A stretch of 64,000 nt of DNA from Turnera subulata (lineage: Eukaryota > Streptophyta > Magnoliopsida > Malpighiales > Passifloraceae), in contig JAKUCV010004797.1 in the NCBI GenBank assembly GCA_028386065.3, forward strand, positions 6,441 to 70,440, in the 5' to 3' direction. Below the pieces are notes generated by a model. The model was not told the origin of the DNA. It saw nothing but the letters and a program-made list of their open reading frames with translations, and did no database searches. A program made the position numbers and the translations under genes. Within the stretch, counting starts at the first letter, position 1. Each line of letters opens with the position of its first letter. Shown here piece after piece: positions 47,975 to 60,675 of this stretch.

Positions 47975-50900
47975 CTAGCGAATAATAACCAGTCGTGGCT
48001 GAGCCACACCAATTACATCGTTATGAAGAAAAGTTAAACAATTAGCTGGAGCAGAATCTAATAAATGGAGACCAAGAGCATAATCAAACCCTAAGTGCGC
48101 AAGCCCATCGGCAACCACATTGGCCTCACGATAAACGTGGGACAGCAACACCTCCCATTCCCTCCCAAGCCAACGCCGAATTGAAGAAATGAGTGGCATA
48201 TATAGCGCCCCAGCTGTATAGTTCCCCAACACCATATCGACAACCACTTTGGAATCAACTTCCACAGCCAACTTGCGGGAACCAAGTTCCCAAGCAATAG
48301 ACAAACCATCCAACAAGCCCCAGAGCTCGGCCAACATCGACGATCCCGTGCCTATATTATGAGTAAACCCAGAGATCCATGTACCATGCATATCCCTAAC
48401 AACACCACCACATGCAATTCGATTGTCTCTATGGTGACATGCTCCATCAACATTTAACTTCCACCACCCTTGACGTGGAGCAATCCAAGAGATGAACTGT
48501 TCAGTACGACTCCGTGGGGGACCAACCAGGTGGTCTACTGACGCGAAACTGCGAGTAAAATCAGCCACCTGCTGTAGAATAAATTGTACTCCATTCCGGG
48601 GTATATCCATTGTATTTTTAAACACCAAGGCATTGCGCCACCTCCATATCCACCAGATACTTGTAGCAAAAACAACACCCCATTCTGCACCCCTGATCCT
48701 GTATCGGCGAGCATCCATATTCCAGGAGAGCCATTCAGACAAAGGGAGCATAAAAAACCGAGACTGATCCAAAGTAGGAATGATTCCACGCCATAGCTGT
48801 GTAATCGGGCCACAATCACGCAGGGTATGCAACGTTGTTTCCTCATATCTGCCACATCTGGGACATTTGTTATCGTGAGCTATATGACGCCTAACCCTTT
48901 GGCTGTTTGTCATGATCCCATCACGAGCCACAGTCCATACAAAGGTACATATACGGTAAGGCACAGGCAGTTTCCAGAGGCGTCTCCAGAATCCTAGATT
49001 AGCAACATCATCCGGTTTCAGGAAGTGGTAAGCACTACGGGCAGTACACATCCCAGAGACATCATGACCCCAAACAATCGTATCCCGACCACCCAAATCC
49101 GACGGGGGCAAAATACTAGCAATACGCATACATACAGCTTCTGGTATATATTGTTGAAACAACTCCCAAGCCCATTCGCCACTAGTAGTGACAAAATGGG
49201 ACACCGGGAGCTCAAGCCATTCAGCAGGTGGCTGAGTTGTTACTACGGACAATAAGCTGGGGCTGCCAAAGATCCACTCATCCTTCCAAAACATAATAGA
49301 AGTACCATCCCCTAACACCCAAGACACTCCTTTCACCACTGTATCCCAGATGTGCACAATTCCTCTCCAAATTGGGGACATCCGAGTTCTCTGCCTTACC
49401 GTAGGCACAATACTAGTCCCAGCTTCATACTTTGCCCTTAAGACACGCACCCACAGTGCATGAGGTTGCGCTATTAAGCCCCAAGCTAGTTTCATGAGTA
49501 GAGCACTATTCTGTACTTGCATGGAACGTAACCCCAAACCCCCGGTTTGTTTACTACGGCAGACATTATCCCATTTAACTAAGGACATCTTTCTCTGGCC
49601 TTCCCTCGACCCCCATAAGAATGCCCTTGTTTTCTGTTCCAACTTCATACAAGTAGCAGCAGGAACATGCATTGTTTGCATGACATAGGTAGGGAGGCCC
49701 TGTAGTACCGACTGCGCCAGTGTCAACCTCCCGGCAAAGGATAGAGTTTTTGCTTGCCAGCCAGCCAATTTTACATCAAACGCCTCTTCCATGAAACAAA
49801 AATGGGAGCAAGTAGTCCTTCCATGAATAAGATTGACTCCCAGATATCGGCCTAGATCCTTTGTTACCGAGAACCCAAGAGCCTGTCCAATACAATTTTG
49901 CTGGGTTTCCACGATATTCTTTGAGAAGAAAATCTTGGATTTCTCAGCACTCACCTTCTCCCCGGAAGCAGTACAAAATGTAGCCAACACACTACTAACA
50001 ACACCAACCTGTTGCATGGATGCCTCGGCAAACAGGAGGAGATCATCAGCAAAGAACACATGTGAGAGAGATGGTCCAGTAGGAGAGAACATAAAAGGAT
50101 GCCAGCTCCCACTTTCCACTTCACTATCAATTAAATGGGCAAGTCTCTCCATGCATAAGACAAAGATATAGAGGGATAGTGGATTCCCTTGTCATAGACC
50201 TCTAGATGGGAGAAAGGATTCAGTAACCGAACCATTCCACTGGATTTGCATAGAGGACGACCGTAGACAAAACATGATGAGTGCAATTAAATCCGAGGGC
50301 AACCTGGCCAATTCCAGAGTTTCCTGCACAAAAGACCAACCAATACGATCATAGGCTTTTTCTAGATCAATCTTCAAAGCCATCCAACCAATCGGGCCAC
50401 TAGATCCGTGCATAGAATGAATAGCTTCCTGGACCAAGACAATATTATCAGTAATTTGTCTGCCCGAAACAAAACTAGCTTGGTTAACACCCACCAACGA
50501 ACCCATCAAAGGTCGCAGGCGGTTAGCGATGATTTTAGTAATGGCTTTATAAGTTACATTACATAGACTGATTGGTACATAGACTGATTGGTCGAAATTG
50601 CTTGATAGACTCGGGATGTTGTATCTTGGGTAACAGAACCAACAGTGTTTTATTTAGGGCCACATCGAAAGTTTTCTCAGTAAAGGCCGCCTTAACAAAA
50701 CGACATACTGACGGCCCTACCACACCCCATTGCTTCTGATAGAATACTGCCTGAAACCCATCCACACCTGGGGCCTTCCAAGCACCCATCATGAACATCG
50801 CTGCTCTGACCTCATCATCTGATACTTCTCGAACTAACTCAGCATATCGGCTTGCATCTAATACGGGAAAGCGACCAGCAATGGACCCAGTTTGTGTTAC

Positions 50901-52115
50901 AGGGGCGCCAGCTGTATATAGGTCATGGAAATAATTTACTGCCAGTTGACGAAGCTGGTCTTGATCGGAAATCCAAGTACCCTCCTCATCTTTTAAAGAA
51001 ACAATGGTATTTCTCCGCCTTCGGATGACGGAAGTGGTGTGAAAATATTTTGTATTACGGTCACCCGAGGCTATCCATTGCGTTCTCGACTTCTGGAACC
51101 ACAAGAGTTCCTCTTGTGCCAGTGTCTCTTCATACTCCCTTCTAAGCCTCTACTGTAATCGTCGGAGAGCACGAGTATCCCCACGATCCCGTGCTTTCTC
51201 AACACCAGCAAGCCGAGCCAATAATCTTCTCTTCCTCTTTAGAATATGCCCAAAAACATTCCGATTCCACTCTTGCAAAACACCCCGGAGTGCCGATGTA
51301 GCGTGGTGTATACTCACATCTGACTGCCAATTATCATTTATCACTCTGTTAAAATCATTATGTAGAAACCAAGCTCCTTGAAAGCGGAAGAGAGGCTGTC
51401 TAGGCATTCCCCTGTCATTACCAAAGAGCCGTATTAAAATCGGCGAGTGATCAGACTTTCGCTTTGGCGTGTGTAGAACTGTCGCTTCCTCAAAGGCCAA
51501 GCGCCAGTCCGAATTGGCTACAGCTCTATCCAGACGTTCACGAACACCTCGCCGCTCCCATATAAAACACGAACCTTCATACCCCAAATCAAACAGTCCA
51601 CAAAAGTTTAGACAATCAACAAAGGATTGGCAAGCAGGTAGACTAACTGGTGCTCCCCCACACTTTTTAGAACCATCCACCATAGAATTAAAATCCCCTG
51701 CGACCATCCACGGCCCATGCATATTTTGAGATATGTTCCGCAGACCTTGCCATAATAACTCTCGTGGTGCACTGGCCGGACTCGCATAAACGGCAGTAAA
51801 GAACCACGGACAGTAGCCTTGCATTTGAACTTCTACATGCACATACTGCCGATGAACTCGCAACCTACGAATAAAATTACGATCCCCTCGCCATAACAAC
51901 CAAATCCCACCAGAGAAACCCACGGCTTCACTACGAATACACCAATCAAAGTGAAGCTTCCGAATTGATCTCTCAGCTCCTTCGCCACTAATCCAAGTCT
52001 CCAAAAGCACGAAAACTTGGGGGTGATACTGTGCTATCAAATCCCTAGCAGCCCTATGAAATTCATTACTTTTTGCCCCTTGGCAATTCCATACAAGTAT
52101 TGAGAACTGATCCAT
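47975..52115 (-). pseudogene. LINE copy 1 ORF2: endonuclease, reverse transcriptase, RNase H (broken)
   Basis: The APE-type endonuclease is readable from ILVWNCQGAKSNEFHRAARD through VAGDFNS to KSDHSPILIRL. The reverse transcriptase has KAPGVDGF, ALKIDLEKAYDRIGW and the catalytic HVFFADDLLLFAEAS. Next come a CPRCGRYEETTLHTLRDC zinc-binding block and an RNase H domain with LNVDGACHH, AELWG, EVDS and a final VVADGLAHLG. Three lesions break it: an in-frame TAG at about 51150, a frameshift at about 50555-50590 caused by a 16-base tandem duplication (ACATAGACTGATTGGT twice on the plus strand), and a TGA at about 50192 where the sister LINE has Arg (CGA to TGA). The ATG at 52115, at MDQFS, is preferred over the GTG at 52148 because the sister element has the matching MDFNN start. 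The RNase H domain is typical of plant L1 elements. Confidence 0.93.
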
Positions 52116-52155
52116 AAATAATATTGGATAGGGAGATGATAACACCACACAACAA

Positions 52156-53916
52156 TCATCCTTGACCCACTAGAGAAGGCCTCACCTCCTCCTGTATAGT
52201 CGAAGCAACTTCAATACCTTGCATGGATACATAATCCAGCGAAATATCATCCAACACCGTGACAACAGGCGCCTCAGTAGTGTCTACCTGCATCCCCTGA
52301 AAAACAAAGGACTGCTCCGAACCCGGCCCCATCGGACTCCGACCTTTAGCACCAGAATCGAAGGCAATTTTTAAGGGATCAACCTGATGCTTTGCTCCGG
52401 ACTCGCCCGTAACCCCAGGCTGAACCACTAGAGCCCCTAACCCACCCTGAGTAGTACTAGCCTGGAATAAAGGTCTCTCCGACGCTCTGGCACCTGAATT
52501 AGCCAACTTCAAAGCCTGACGCTGCATAATTGGCCAGTCAGATTCTGTAGAACCTGAAGCAACTCGGTTATTTTCTGTTGAGCGATTAGAAGGCACATGA
52601 TTAGCATCCACCTGGGTCACACCTGTTCGACCTGAACCTATCTTCCTCCCGTCGCCCCCTTTATTGTCCCTCCTGGCACGCTTGGTAATCATTGTACCAC
52701 TCGTTTTTTGCACCCCAGAGGAATCCGCCGACGGACCTTGAGTTGCAATCGCATGCCCAGCGTTAAACTTCTCATTCCCCTCCACCATCGAGGCAAGCAC
52801 ATCATACTTGGAACCCCCAGATAAATCCAGGTTACCATTAGAAAAATTAGCTGCACCCTTATCCATACGGGGTGGTCTATGAGACCTTTGGGGCGCCTGC
52901 ATCCAAGGTCCGAATTTCCCTTCCCCTGTCGGAGCTTCGACCACTGGTGGCATCTCCATATCCTCTGTCCCAGCTGGGATCTCCTCACCATTCTTCCCCG
53001 TTTGCTCCTTGCGCACATCCACAGTAATCTTAGACACCCCAGCAACGCGTTGTGGGCAAGAGAGAATATTATGTGTTGCACGCCCACATTGGAAACACAA
53101 CTGAGGTAACCCCTCATACACAACGTTATACCACTCCCAATCCACAGCCACAGTGGAGCACAGAGGTTTTGCGAGGTCAATATTGCATGCAATACGTGTG
53201 AACTTACCCCTGTCAGCCCGTTGCGTACTCATACAGATACGCACAATGGAACCAATCTCATTACCCAACGTCTTGAGAATACTGTTGTGGTACAACCAAC
53301 AGTGGAGTTCCGGTATTTGGATCCATGCCACCACCGAGCCAATGGTTTGTTCAGACGGTTTGAAGTTAGCACGCCACTTTTCCAGCGTAAGATAATGCCC
53401 AAAAATCATCCACGGCCCATCCGTTAGAGCATGCAAATAATCAGCATGAGAAGTGAAAGTCACATAGTAGTAATTATTCTCCAGATCAATAACCTTGACC
53501 GGAGCTGATAGTTGCCAAACCGTTTTAAGTTTGTTACACAGCACAGTGTAGCCAATTCGACGCCCCCACAACTTCACAATCAGTGTGCGTTCCCATCGGC
53601 GATGGAGTTCCGAACGAAAACGATCAGATATGGTAATCATAGGCCCCTTCTCACAGCGTGTTACCGTAACATCCCCTTCCTCAATCTCAAAGGCAGTGTC
53701 AATAATAGGGATATTTGAGCTACCACTTTCAGACGGTGGAAAAAGTGACTCCCGATAGGAAACGCGTGCAGGAATCGGCTGGTTTTCCCCATGTTTGATA
53801 CCCTCAGGACCCAGAAAATGATCCCCATACTTCTCCTTGCGAGTACCCTGATCAGATTCAGGGGGTTCTGGCGGTGGCGCCACGCTAGGTTGCCCTAGCG
53901 GCGATTGGTTGGACAT
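52156..53916 (-). CDS. LINE copy 1 ORF1: RNA-binding protein with DUF4283 and zinc knuckle
   Basis: An intact 586-residue frame with an ATG start. ORF1 proteins of plant L1 elements bind the element RNA and help carry it to the target. A DUF4283-type region spans about residues 95-240 (LIVKLWGRRIGY, YYVTFTSHADYLHALTDGPW). A CCHC zinc knuckle (C274, C277, H282, C287) sits in LCFQCGRATHNILSCP. The C-terminal half is low complexity and ends with a Val/Asp-rich tail. It is the only undamaged long frame of either LINE, so protein could still be made if the element is transcribed. Confidence 0.93.
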   Translation of the reverse strand: MSNQSPLGQPSVAPPPEPPESDQGTRKEKYGDHFLGPEGIKHGENQPIPARVSYRESLFPPSESGSSNIPIIDTAFEIEEGDVTVTRCEKGPMITISDRFRSELHRRWERTLIVKLWGRRIGYTVLCNKLKTVWQLSAPVKVIDLENNYYYVTFTSHADYLHALTDGPWMIFGHYLTLEKWRANFKPSEQTIGSVVAWIQIPELHCWLYHNSILKTLGNEIGSIVRICMSTQRADRGKFTRIACNIDLAKPLCSTVAVDWEWYNVVYEGLPQLCFQCGRATHNILSCPQRVAGVSKITVDVRKEQTGKNGEEIPAGTEDMEMPPVVEAPTGEGKFGPWMQAPQRSHRPPRMDKGAANFSNGNLDLSGGSKYDVLASMVEGNEKFNAGHAIATQGPSADSSGVQKTSGTMITKRARRDNKGGDGRKIGSGRTGVTQVDANHVPSNRSTENNRVASGSTESDWPIMQRQALKLANSGARASERPLFQASTTQGGLGALVVQPGVTGESGAKHQVDPLKIAFDSGAKGRSPMGPGSEQSFVFQGMQVDTTEAPVVTVLDDISLDYVSMQGIEVASTIQEEVRPSLVGQG

Positions 53917-54025
53917 GCAAACCCTAGGTAAAGCTTCAAAGGCACGCGAATAATACGGAGCGTGAAAAATAAGACTAACCTAATATCACTTTGATATACA
54001 ACTTTTTTTAAATTAAGTGTACTTT

Positions 54026-54437
54026 GGCTTGTGTGTATATGCGTGTGTGATTGCCATGGACGGAGCTAATTAAGTAGAACCCCACTCAATATTATGCGAT
54101 TTCCACATATATAGAAATACTTGTTCGTCGTCATATATTAGTAGGCTAATTAAGCTAACTATTCTTTTCTTTTGGATCCTTTCTATAGCACTTAACAATT
54201 ATTATGTCCGTTGATAGTTGATACACCAAAATTTCATTAATATAACATGCTATAACATATATATCAAGAATTGATTTTTTTTTTGGATAACATATATATC
54301 AAGAATGGATTTTCGAATCACCAAGTCATGCAAAGAAAAAGAACACGTGGATCAAGTAATTTATTTCTTAACGAAGTCAGTTTGTCTAGGCTGTATATTT
54401 CTCTTTACATATGTTATTATTCTTTCGTGAATAGAGC
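54026..54437. other. Spacer between the two LINEs
   Basis: About 410 bases of AT-rich host DNA, including a repeated AACATATATATCAAGAAT word at 54252 and 54288. No gene. Confidence 0.7.
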
Positions 54438-54481
54438 TGCTACAGTCTCATTTTTTTTTGGTTGAATAGAAGGGTAAAAAG

Positions 54482-57400
54482 TTACATCATGAAGGCCCTA
54501 AGGACCTGTGCACCTGAGGCATCTAAAACTAGCTGATTCATACAAAAATTCGGGGCAGAAGATAGGGTCGTAAGGGCTAAATCTACAGACAAGCTGCGTT
54601 TAGCAAGCAGATCAGCTACTGCGTTGGCTTCCCGGAAGGTATGTTGAACCTTGACCCGCCAACTCCGGTTGAGGAGCTCTTGAACACACTCCATAAGGTG
54701 GAGTCTATGGAAACGAGTGGATGTCGGGGTTGTAAGCGCTGCCACGAGGTCACTGTTGTCCATTTCAACGACCACTTGACGGTGGCCCAGGCTCCACGCT
54801 AAGCACAGAGCATCATAGGCCCCCCATAACTCAGCCATGATCGGGCTACAAGCCTGCAAACCATGGATGAACCCAGCAACCCACTTCCCATCCAAGGACC
54901 GAAGGACGCCGCCTGCACCTGAGCGCCCGGATGCCCTGCTAACAGCGCCATCTGTGTTGGCCATAATCCAGCCAGGCTCCGGAGGAGACCACCCTATAGG
55001 GATGGAATGCACCCCGGGGACTAAGCCAGCCGCACGGTGCTTTTGCTGTTCCCGCCATACTTGAAAGGTAAAGGAGATAATTCTGTCCGCCATCTTCTCC
55101 GGGTCCTCCTCACGGGATAGGGGCTGGAAGACTCGCTCGTTCCTCGCCTTCCACAGGCACCAAGCACCCACACTAAAAAGTAGGGACCAAGGACACCTTG
55201 AACTGGTCACCATCTCGGTTGTACTCAATGTCATGTTGATCCATGCCTTTATATCAACGCCTGCAAAGAACAGATTCCAAGCATTAGGATGGAGAAGATG
55301 TTGCCAAACAATCTTAGCAAAATAGCAATCACGCAACGCGTGAAGGCAGGTCTCAGAATGTTGAAGACATCTCGGGCACGTGTCAATATCCGTCATGTGC
55401 CGGTACTTTCGAGTTGCATTCGTGAGAAGAGCATCATGTGCAAGTTGCCAAAGGAATGTCTGAATTCTTGGAAGCCCATGCCATTTCCACACAAGTTTCC
55501 AAGGCTCTTGTGGGGTGGAGACTGTACTATTACTAATGAGCTGGTAGGCAGATTTCGCAGTACACTCTCCCGAGCTAGTATGCTCCCAGAAGACAGTATC
55601 CTCGCCATGTGCAGGTGCAGGTACAGGAGACAAAGCAAGGATACCAAGGACCGTAGGGGGTAAGTACGGGCGAAGGGAGTTGAAATCCCAAGCCCCATTC
55701 TCTAACACGTAAGAGGCCACCTCTCGGTGAATATGGTCATCTGGAATTGTTTGGGTTGCTTGTGCCTTCAAGTTCCCTTGCCCCCCTAGCCAATTGTCTG
55801 TCCAGAATTTAGCATTCTTCCCATTGCCTAACACCCAGGAGGCCCCCTTCAGTACCGTAGGCCATGCCTTGCATATACCCCGCCAGACATGCGAGCATCT
55901 ACTACCAGAGACCATCTTGGGAATGTACTCTGTCCCCGCACCATACTTCGATTTCAACAACCGTACCCAGAGCAAGCTCGGGTTGGTGAGAAACTTCCAC
56001 GCAAGCTTAACCAGGAGGGCTTCATTGGCTTGTCGTATGTTCCTAAGACCAAGGCCCCCACATGCCTTAGGCTCACAAACAGTTTGCCAATTAACCAGGG
56101 ATGGTTTTTGTTGATCGACAGTGGAGCCCCAGAGGAATTTCCGTGCCTTTTTGTCTGCATCATCACAAATGGACACAGGGATGGAAAGCATCTGCATTGA
56201 GTATGTGGGTATAGCCTGTAAACCGACTGAGTAAGTGTTAGTCTGCCGGCAAATGAGAGTGTATTCACTTGCCAGCTTTGGAGACGATCATCAATCTTAT
56301 CAGTAATGAAACGAAATAAACTAGCATTAGTACGGCCATGAATAAGTGGAATGCCCAAGTATTTGCCCAAATTATCTGTAAGTGAGACATCACAGGTGGT
56401 GCTAATAACACGGGCTAAGCTTTGTGACACATTCCAAGAGCAGTAGATCCTAGACTTCGGCCGGCTAACACGCTGGCCGGAGCTAAGGCAAAACTCTTCA
56501 AGACACTGTGTGATAAGCCGGGCCTGCTCCACTGACGCTTCAGCAAACAAAACCAAATCATCAGCAAAAAACATATGAGAGATGGGGGGAGCATCCCTCT
56601 TAAACTTAAAAGGCTTCCAAATGTTGCTCTCAACTTTAGAGCAAATGGTTTGAGATAAGCGTTCTAGGCAAAGAAAAAAGATATAAGGAGAAAGAGGATC
56701 TCCCTGTCTCAGACCACGGGCGGGGGAGAATGTGTTAGTGAGCTCCCCATTCCAGAGTACCTGCATAGAGCTAGAAGAGAGGCAAAACATAATTATAGCA
56801 ATAAGTGGGGCCAGAAGGCCAATGTCTCTTAATATGTCCTCAACGAAGTCCCATCGAATTCGGTCATAGGCCTTCTCTAGGTCCACCTTAAGCGCCATAT
56901 AGCCCTTCTTAGTCTTCATGATGTGCATGGAGTGAATGATCTCCTGGACCACAATGACGTATCCATAATCTATCTACTAGGAACAAAAGAGGACTGGAAA
57001 GGCAAAACTAGCGAATCCATTAGAGGCTTAATGCGATTAGCTAAAACCTTAGAGAGTAATTTGTAAGTAACATTACAAAAGCTAATCGGTCGAAATTGTG
57101 AAAGAAATTCTGGCGATGCAATTTTAGGTATGAGAACTAAGAGAGTTTTGTTTAAGGCAGGATCAAAGTTACCCGTTGCCAAGGCAGCATTGACAAAATC
57201 ACATAAGCTATCTTTAACCACAGGCCAATGCTGCTGGAAGAAACCTGCAGGGAATCCATCAATACCTGGTGCCTTGTAAGGCTTCATATCCTTCAAGGCT
57301 CTATGAATCTCATCTACCGATGCAGCCCCCACAAGTGATGTAAGTGAGTCAGTGGGAATGCGGGGAAAGAGACCCCTCCATTTATAAACAACCCTAGAGG

Positions 57401-58610
57401 GATCCTCCATTGTGTAGAGATTCCTAAAGTACGTTACAAACTCATGCCGGAGAGCTAGGGGATCAAAACACCAATCTGTGCCAATTCTGAGACCATGGAT
57501 ACGATTATGTTGTCGCCGGATAATCGTAGATGTATGAAAGTAGGAGGTATTACGGTCCCCATACTGAATCTAGTTGCTTCGAGATTTTTGGAACCAGATC
57601 AGTTCCTCTTGAAGCAACACCATATCATACTCATCTTGGAGTTTCTTCTCAAGCTTGGCGAGCGAGGCATTGGAACAACCGTTATCCCGTGCCCGTTGGA
57701 TTCCATCAAGACGGAGCAAGAGTCTATTTTTCCGCTGAAACACATTCCCAAACTTCTTTTTATTCCAAGCTGCCAGAGTTGTGGCAAGTCGTGAGGTGGC
57801 AACGCCAAGGGGTTGATCCGCCGCCCAACTACCTGCAATCAAACTAGAGAAATCTCTGTGGGTAGTCTATGCTACCTGATACCGGAAGGGCTTGGGTAGT
57901 GATGTAGGGAGGGATGTGTCCAGATTGACCAACAACGGGCAGTGGTCTGACTTCGTTCTAGGAAGGTGGACAATGGCTGCCTCCTCAAACAAAGTACGCC
58001 ACTAGCCATTAGCTAGAGCTCTATCAAGTCTTTTCCGAACCCGACCGCGCACCCAAGTGAAAGGAGTACCTGAAGAACCCAAATCCAAGAGGTGACAATG
58101 ATTAGTAAAATCAACAAATTTCTTACAGATTGGCGAGCTCGATATGGATATGCCCCGGCGCTCATCCGGGTCAGCAATCACATTGAAGTCACCAGCTAGG
58201 AACCAAGGATCCACCATCGAACTAGCCAAGGTATGTAGATCCCGCCACAAGGAGTCACGAGTTGATGGCCTAGGGCTTGCATATACAGCCGTGAAGAGCC
58301 ACCTAGGCCCATGAGGAGCTTGGACAGACATATGGATATACTGTCGTTCTTGTTGAAGGACATGGATATGCACATGACAAGAATGCCAAAAGACCCATAT
58401 GCCTCTAGAGAACCCGATGGGGTCAACAAACGCACCACCATCATAGCCAAACTGGGACAAGAATGGCAATACCCTGGCCGACTCCACCCATGTCTCTACC
58501 AGGACAAGGAAACTGGGGTGATGGCTATGGATTAGCTCCGCAATTGCTCTATGGAATTTTCTACTACCTGCCTCCTGGCAATTCCAAACGATAATGTTAT
58601 TAAAGTCCAT
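54482..58610 (-). pseudogene. LINE copy 2 ORF2: endonuclease, reverse transcriptase, RNase H (heavily broken)
   Basis: The reading frame is recovered in pieces: endonuclease (58610-58002, IIVWNCQEAG to VAGDFN-like LAGDFNVIAD), linker (57842-57570), start of the reverse transcriptase (57410-56970, YKAPGIDGFPAGF), catalytic part (56952 to about 56220, LKVDLEKAYDRIRWDF and HMFFADDLVLFAEAS), and RT tail plus RNase H (about 56197-54482, MANTDGAVS, AELWGAYDA, EMDNSD, AVADLLAKRS). In-frame TAG stops interrupt it at about 58002, 57870 and 57570, the last two at places where Trp is expected. A TAG and a one-base loss occur near 56960 and a further frameshift near 56210. It cannot make an active enzyme. 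Confidence 0.92.
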
Positions 58611-58657
58611 AAACAAATAATGGAGAGAGAGAAGAAACGCATGCAAGAATAGGAGGA

Positions 58658-60593
58658 CTAAGAGTCTAAAATTGGAGAGCCTGTTAACGAGCTCTTGTCA
58701 GCATCCTTTAGTGGAGGAATGGTAGGTAGCGGTGCAGCAGCCCCCTGTTCCGTCACCACTGCGGCATTGGCTCTCATAAGGCCCTTATCGATAAAGTCAC
58801 TATGTCCCATCCCTAGAGTATCAAATGACATATCCATAGGTTTGACACGACCATGGTCCACCGCAACTTTTTCTAGAAGGCGAGAAAAAGTGTATTGCGT
58901 AGAAGCAAAATTTGCAGATACGGGGGCTGTGGGAGAAGCTTGGGAAAGCAGTGAGGTATCTTGGTTTGAGTCTCGGGAGTAAGGCATTGAATTTTTTAGC
59001 TTCTTAGCACGCTGGAGCTTGCCATGGGAGGAGGTTGCATGAGATTGCATGGATTTATGGTCTGTGATCTTAAGCTGGGAGAAGGCCATAGGGGTAGTCG
59101 TTTGTGTCTCAATTCTTTTGGGCTGGTCAAAGGTCATTTGGGGAAAGGGCACTGTCTTGGGCTCGGTTTCAGGCATTGTGTGTGTCTGAGTTATGCTCTT
59201 GGTTTTAGGCATTGTGTGGGCCTGAGGTGGGTTCTTGGTGAGAGTCATTTGAGTGGGCTTGGCTATTGGGTCAGGCGTAATGTTGGCATCCTGGAATTTA
59301 GGGATAGGTAAAGAGGTGCTAGTTGATGCCGACTGGGTAGTCGCTGGCCACACCTGATTTCCCTCCACTGCCCCCAAATTTTTAGCTATTTGCGTTGAAG
59401 AGATCCCCGAGATCACCTCTATTGATACACCAGAATCATCAACGGTTCCTTCCATATTTGTTTCTATTGATGGGTGGGCATGATCCACGACGTCATCAAC
59501 GGGTCGCTCTACAGTGATGTAATCAGTCAATACATCAAAATGGGAACCCGAATTGGCGGAGGAATTCCCGCCTCTGGAAGGGCCAGTTGCCTTATTGGTC
59601 ATCGGATCACGCTGTTGTTGGGTTGCTCCCGCACCCGGCTGCCGGCGCTGACGAGGCGCCGCCACCATCCATTCTCCTCTCGGCTGGCTGGTCAGGGGCG
59701 TCGAAACGGGAGGCACTGGAGCAGGGACGGTAGGCGCAACAGTAGGATGGGCATGTGGAGGGCCAGTTGATGCAGTGGGGCAGCTCGCCATGCTGTGACC
59801 TACAAGACCACAGGTGAAGCAAATATCAGGTATATTCTCATAGGAAATATGGAACCACCGATCATCCACAAAGACTTGGGATTGCAATGGTTTCATCAGG
59901 TCGATTTCCAATGCCACCCGAGCGTAGCGCCCCCTAAGGGCGTCCTCCGTATTGTGATCAATGCGGACCATGGCACCGATCTCGTTGCACACCACCTCCA
60001 GGAGCCTCCGGTCATAGTACTCGCAGGAGAGGCCGAGTATTTGCACCCACCCACGCAACCACAGATGTAATCTTATGTTGTGCCGGGTTGAATTGAGGCT
60101 TCCAAGACTCCACCGTCAGGTAGTGCTCAAAAACAATCCAGGGACCATTAGTGAGAGCGTGCAGGTAGTCCATGCGATTGTAGAACCGGACAAAGTAGAA
60201 GTTATTATCCAGAACCACCACTCGTACCCCAGCCTTCAACTTCCAGAGATTAGGAGGCTTATTACATAAGGACTTGAATCCGATGCGCCGCCCCCAAAGC
60301 TTTACAATCAATGTATTCTCCCAGCGTTTGTGCAGCATAGCTCTGTACCTATCAGAGATTTTGATTACAGGCCCCTCAGGTGTCTGGGTTGCCACAATAT
60401 CCCCTTCTTTCTCAACAAAGCTTTCCTCCGCAGCAGAGGTACCGCTGGCTTGGTTGGCCACCAGCTTCTCCTTGAAGCTCGCAGGTGCTGAACATGGAGC
60501 ATCCGCAGATGCCATAAGGACATCTGGGGAAATGTCAGGTCGTGTGTTTGCCGGCGGCCGTTGGCCCGTCCCGGCAGGGTGAAGCGCGGACAT
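58658..60593 (-). pseudogene. LINE copy 2 ORF1: DUF4283 and zinc knuckle protein (frameshifted)
   Basis: Starts at an ATG (60593). The first frame (60593-60012) carries a DUF4283-type region: NTLIVKLWGRRIGFKSL and YFVRFYNRMDYLHALTNGPW. A frameshift near 60040 moves the continuation to the frame 60058-58658, which has the CCHC knuckle ICFTCGLVGHSMASCP and a long Thr/Pro-rich tail with several repeats of a PKTKS/PETEPK type. The order of domains and the insert-free alignment to copy 1 ORF1 show it was one gene of about 650 codons. The tail differs fully from that of copy 1. Confidence 0.9.
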
Positions 60594-60675
60594 ACACAGA
60601 GTTTTTCAGAGGGTTTTTAGAGTTTGTTCAGAGTTCAACTTTCAGAAAGTTTGAGAGAGTTGCTACAGTCTCATT

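Larger units (their letters stand above)
47930..54009 (-). mobile_element. Full-length L1-clade LINE, copy 1 (6.1 kb)
   Basis: The minus-strand 3' end is a poly(A) tail, seen as the T run at 47930-47939. The 16-bp target-site duplication AAATTAAGTGTACTTT occurs at 47914-47929 and 54010-54025. In 5' to 3' order it holds ORF1 (53916-52156, intact) and ORF2 (52115-47975, broken) with endonuclease, reverse transcriptase, zinc-binding RT-associated and RNase H domains. The two frames are seven bases apart if the non-ATG start at 52148 is used. The clean duplication and near-full length suggest a fairly recent insertion. Confidence 0.95.
54453..60660 (-). mobile_element. Full-length L1-clade LINE, copy 2 (6.2 kb)
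   Basis: The minus-strand poly(A) tail is the T run at 54451-54459. The 15-bp target-site duplication TGCTACAGTCTCATT is at 54438-54452 and 60661-60675. Its plan matches copy 1: ORF1 then ORF2 with endonuclease, reverse transcriptase and RNase H. The two copies are clearly related but diverged in protein sequence, so they come from different lineages or subfamilies. This copy is more damaged. Same strand as copy 1. Confidence 0.95.

Noticed and set aside
47975..60593. Plus-strand open frames across the LINEs
   Set aside because: Shadows of LINE ORF1 and ORF2 on the opposite strand.
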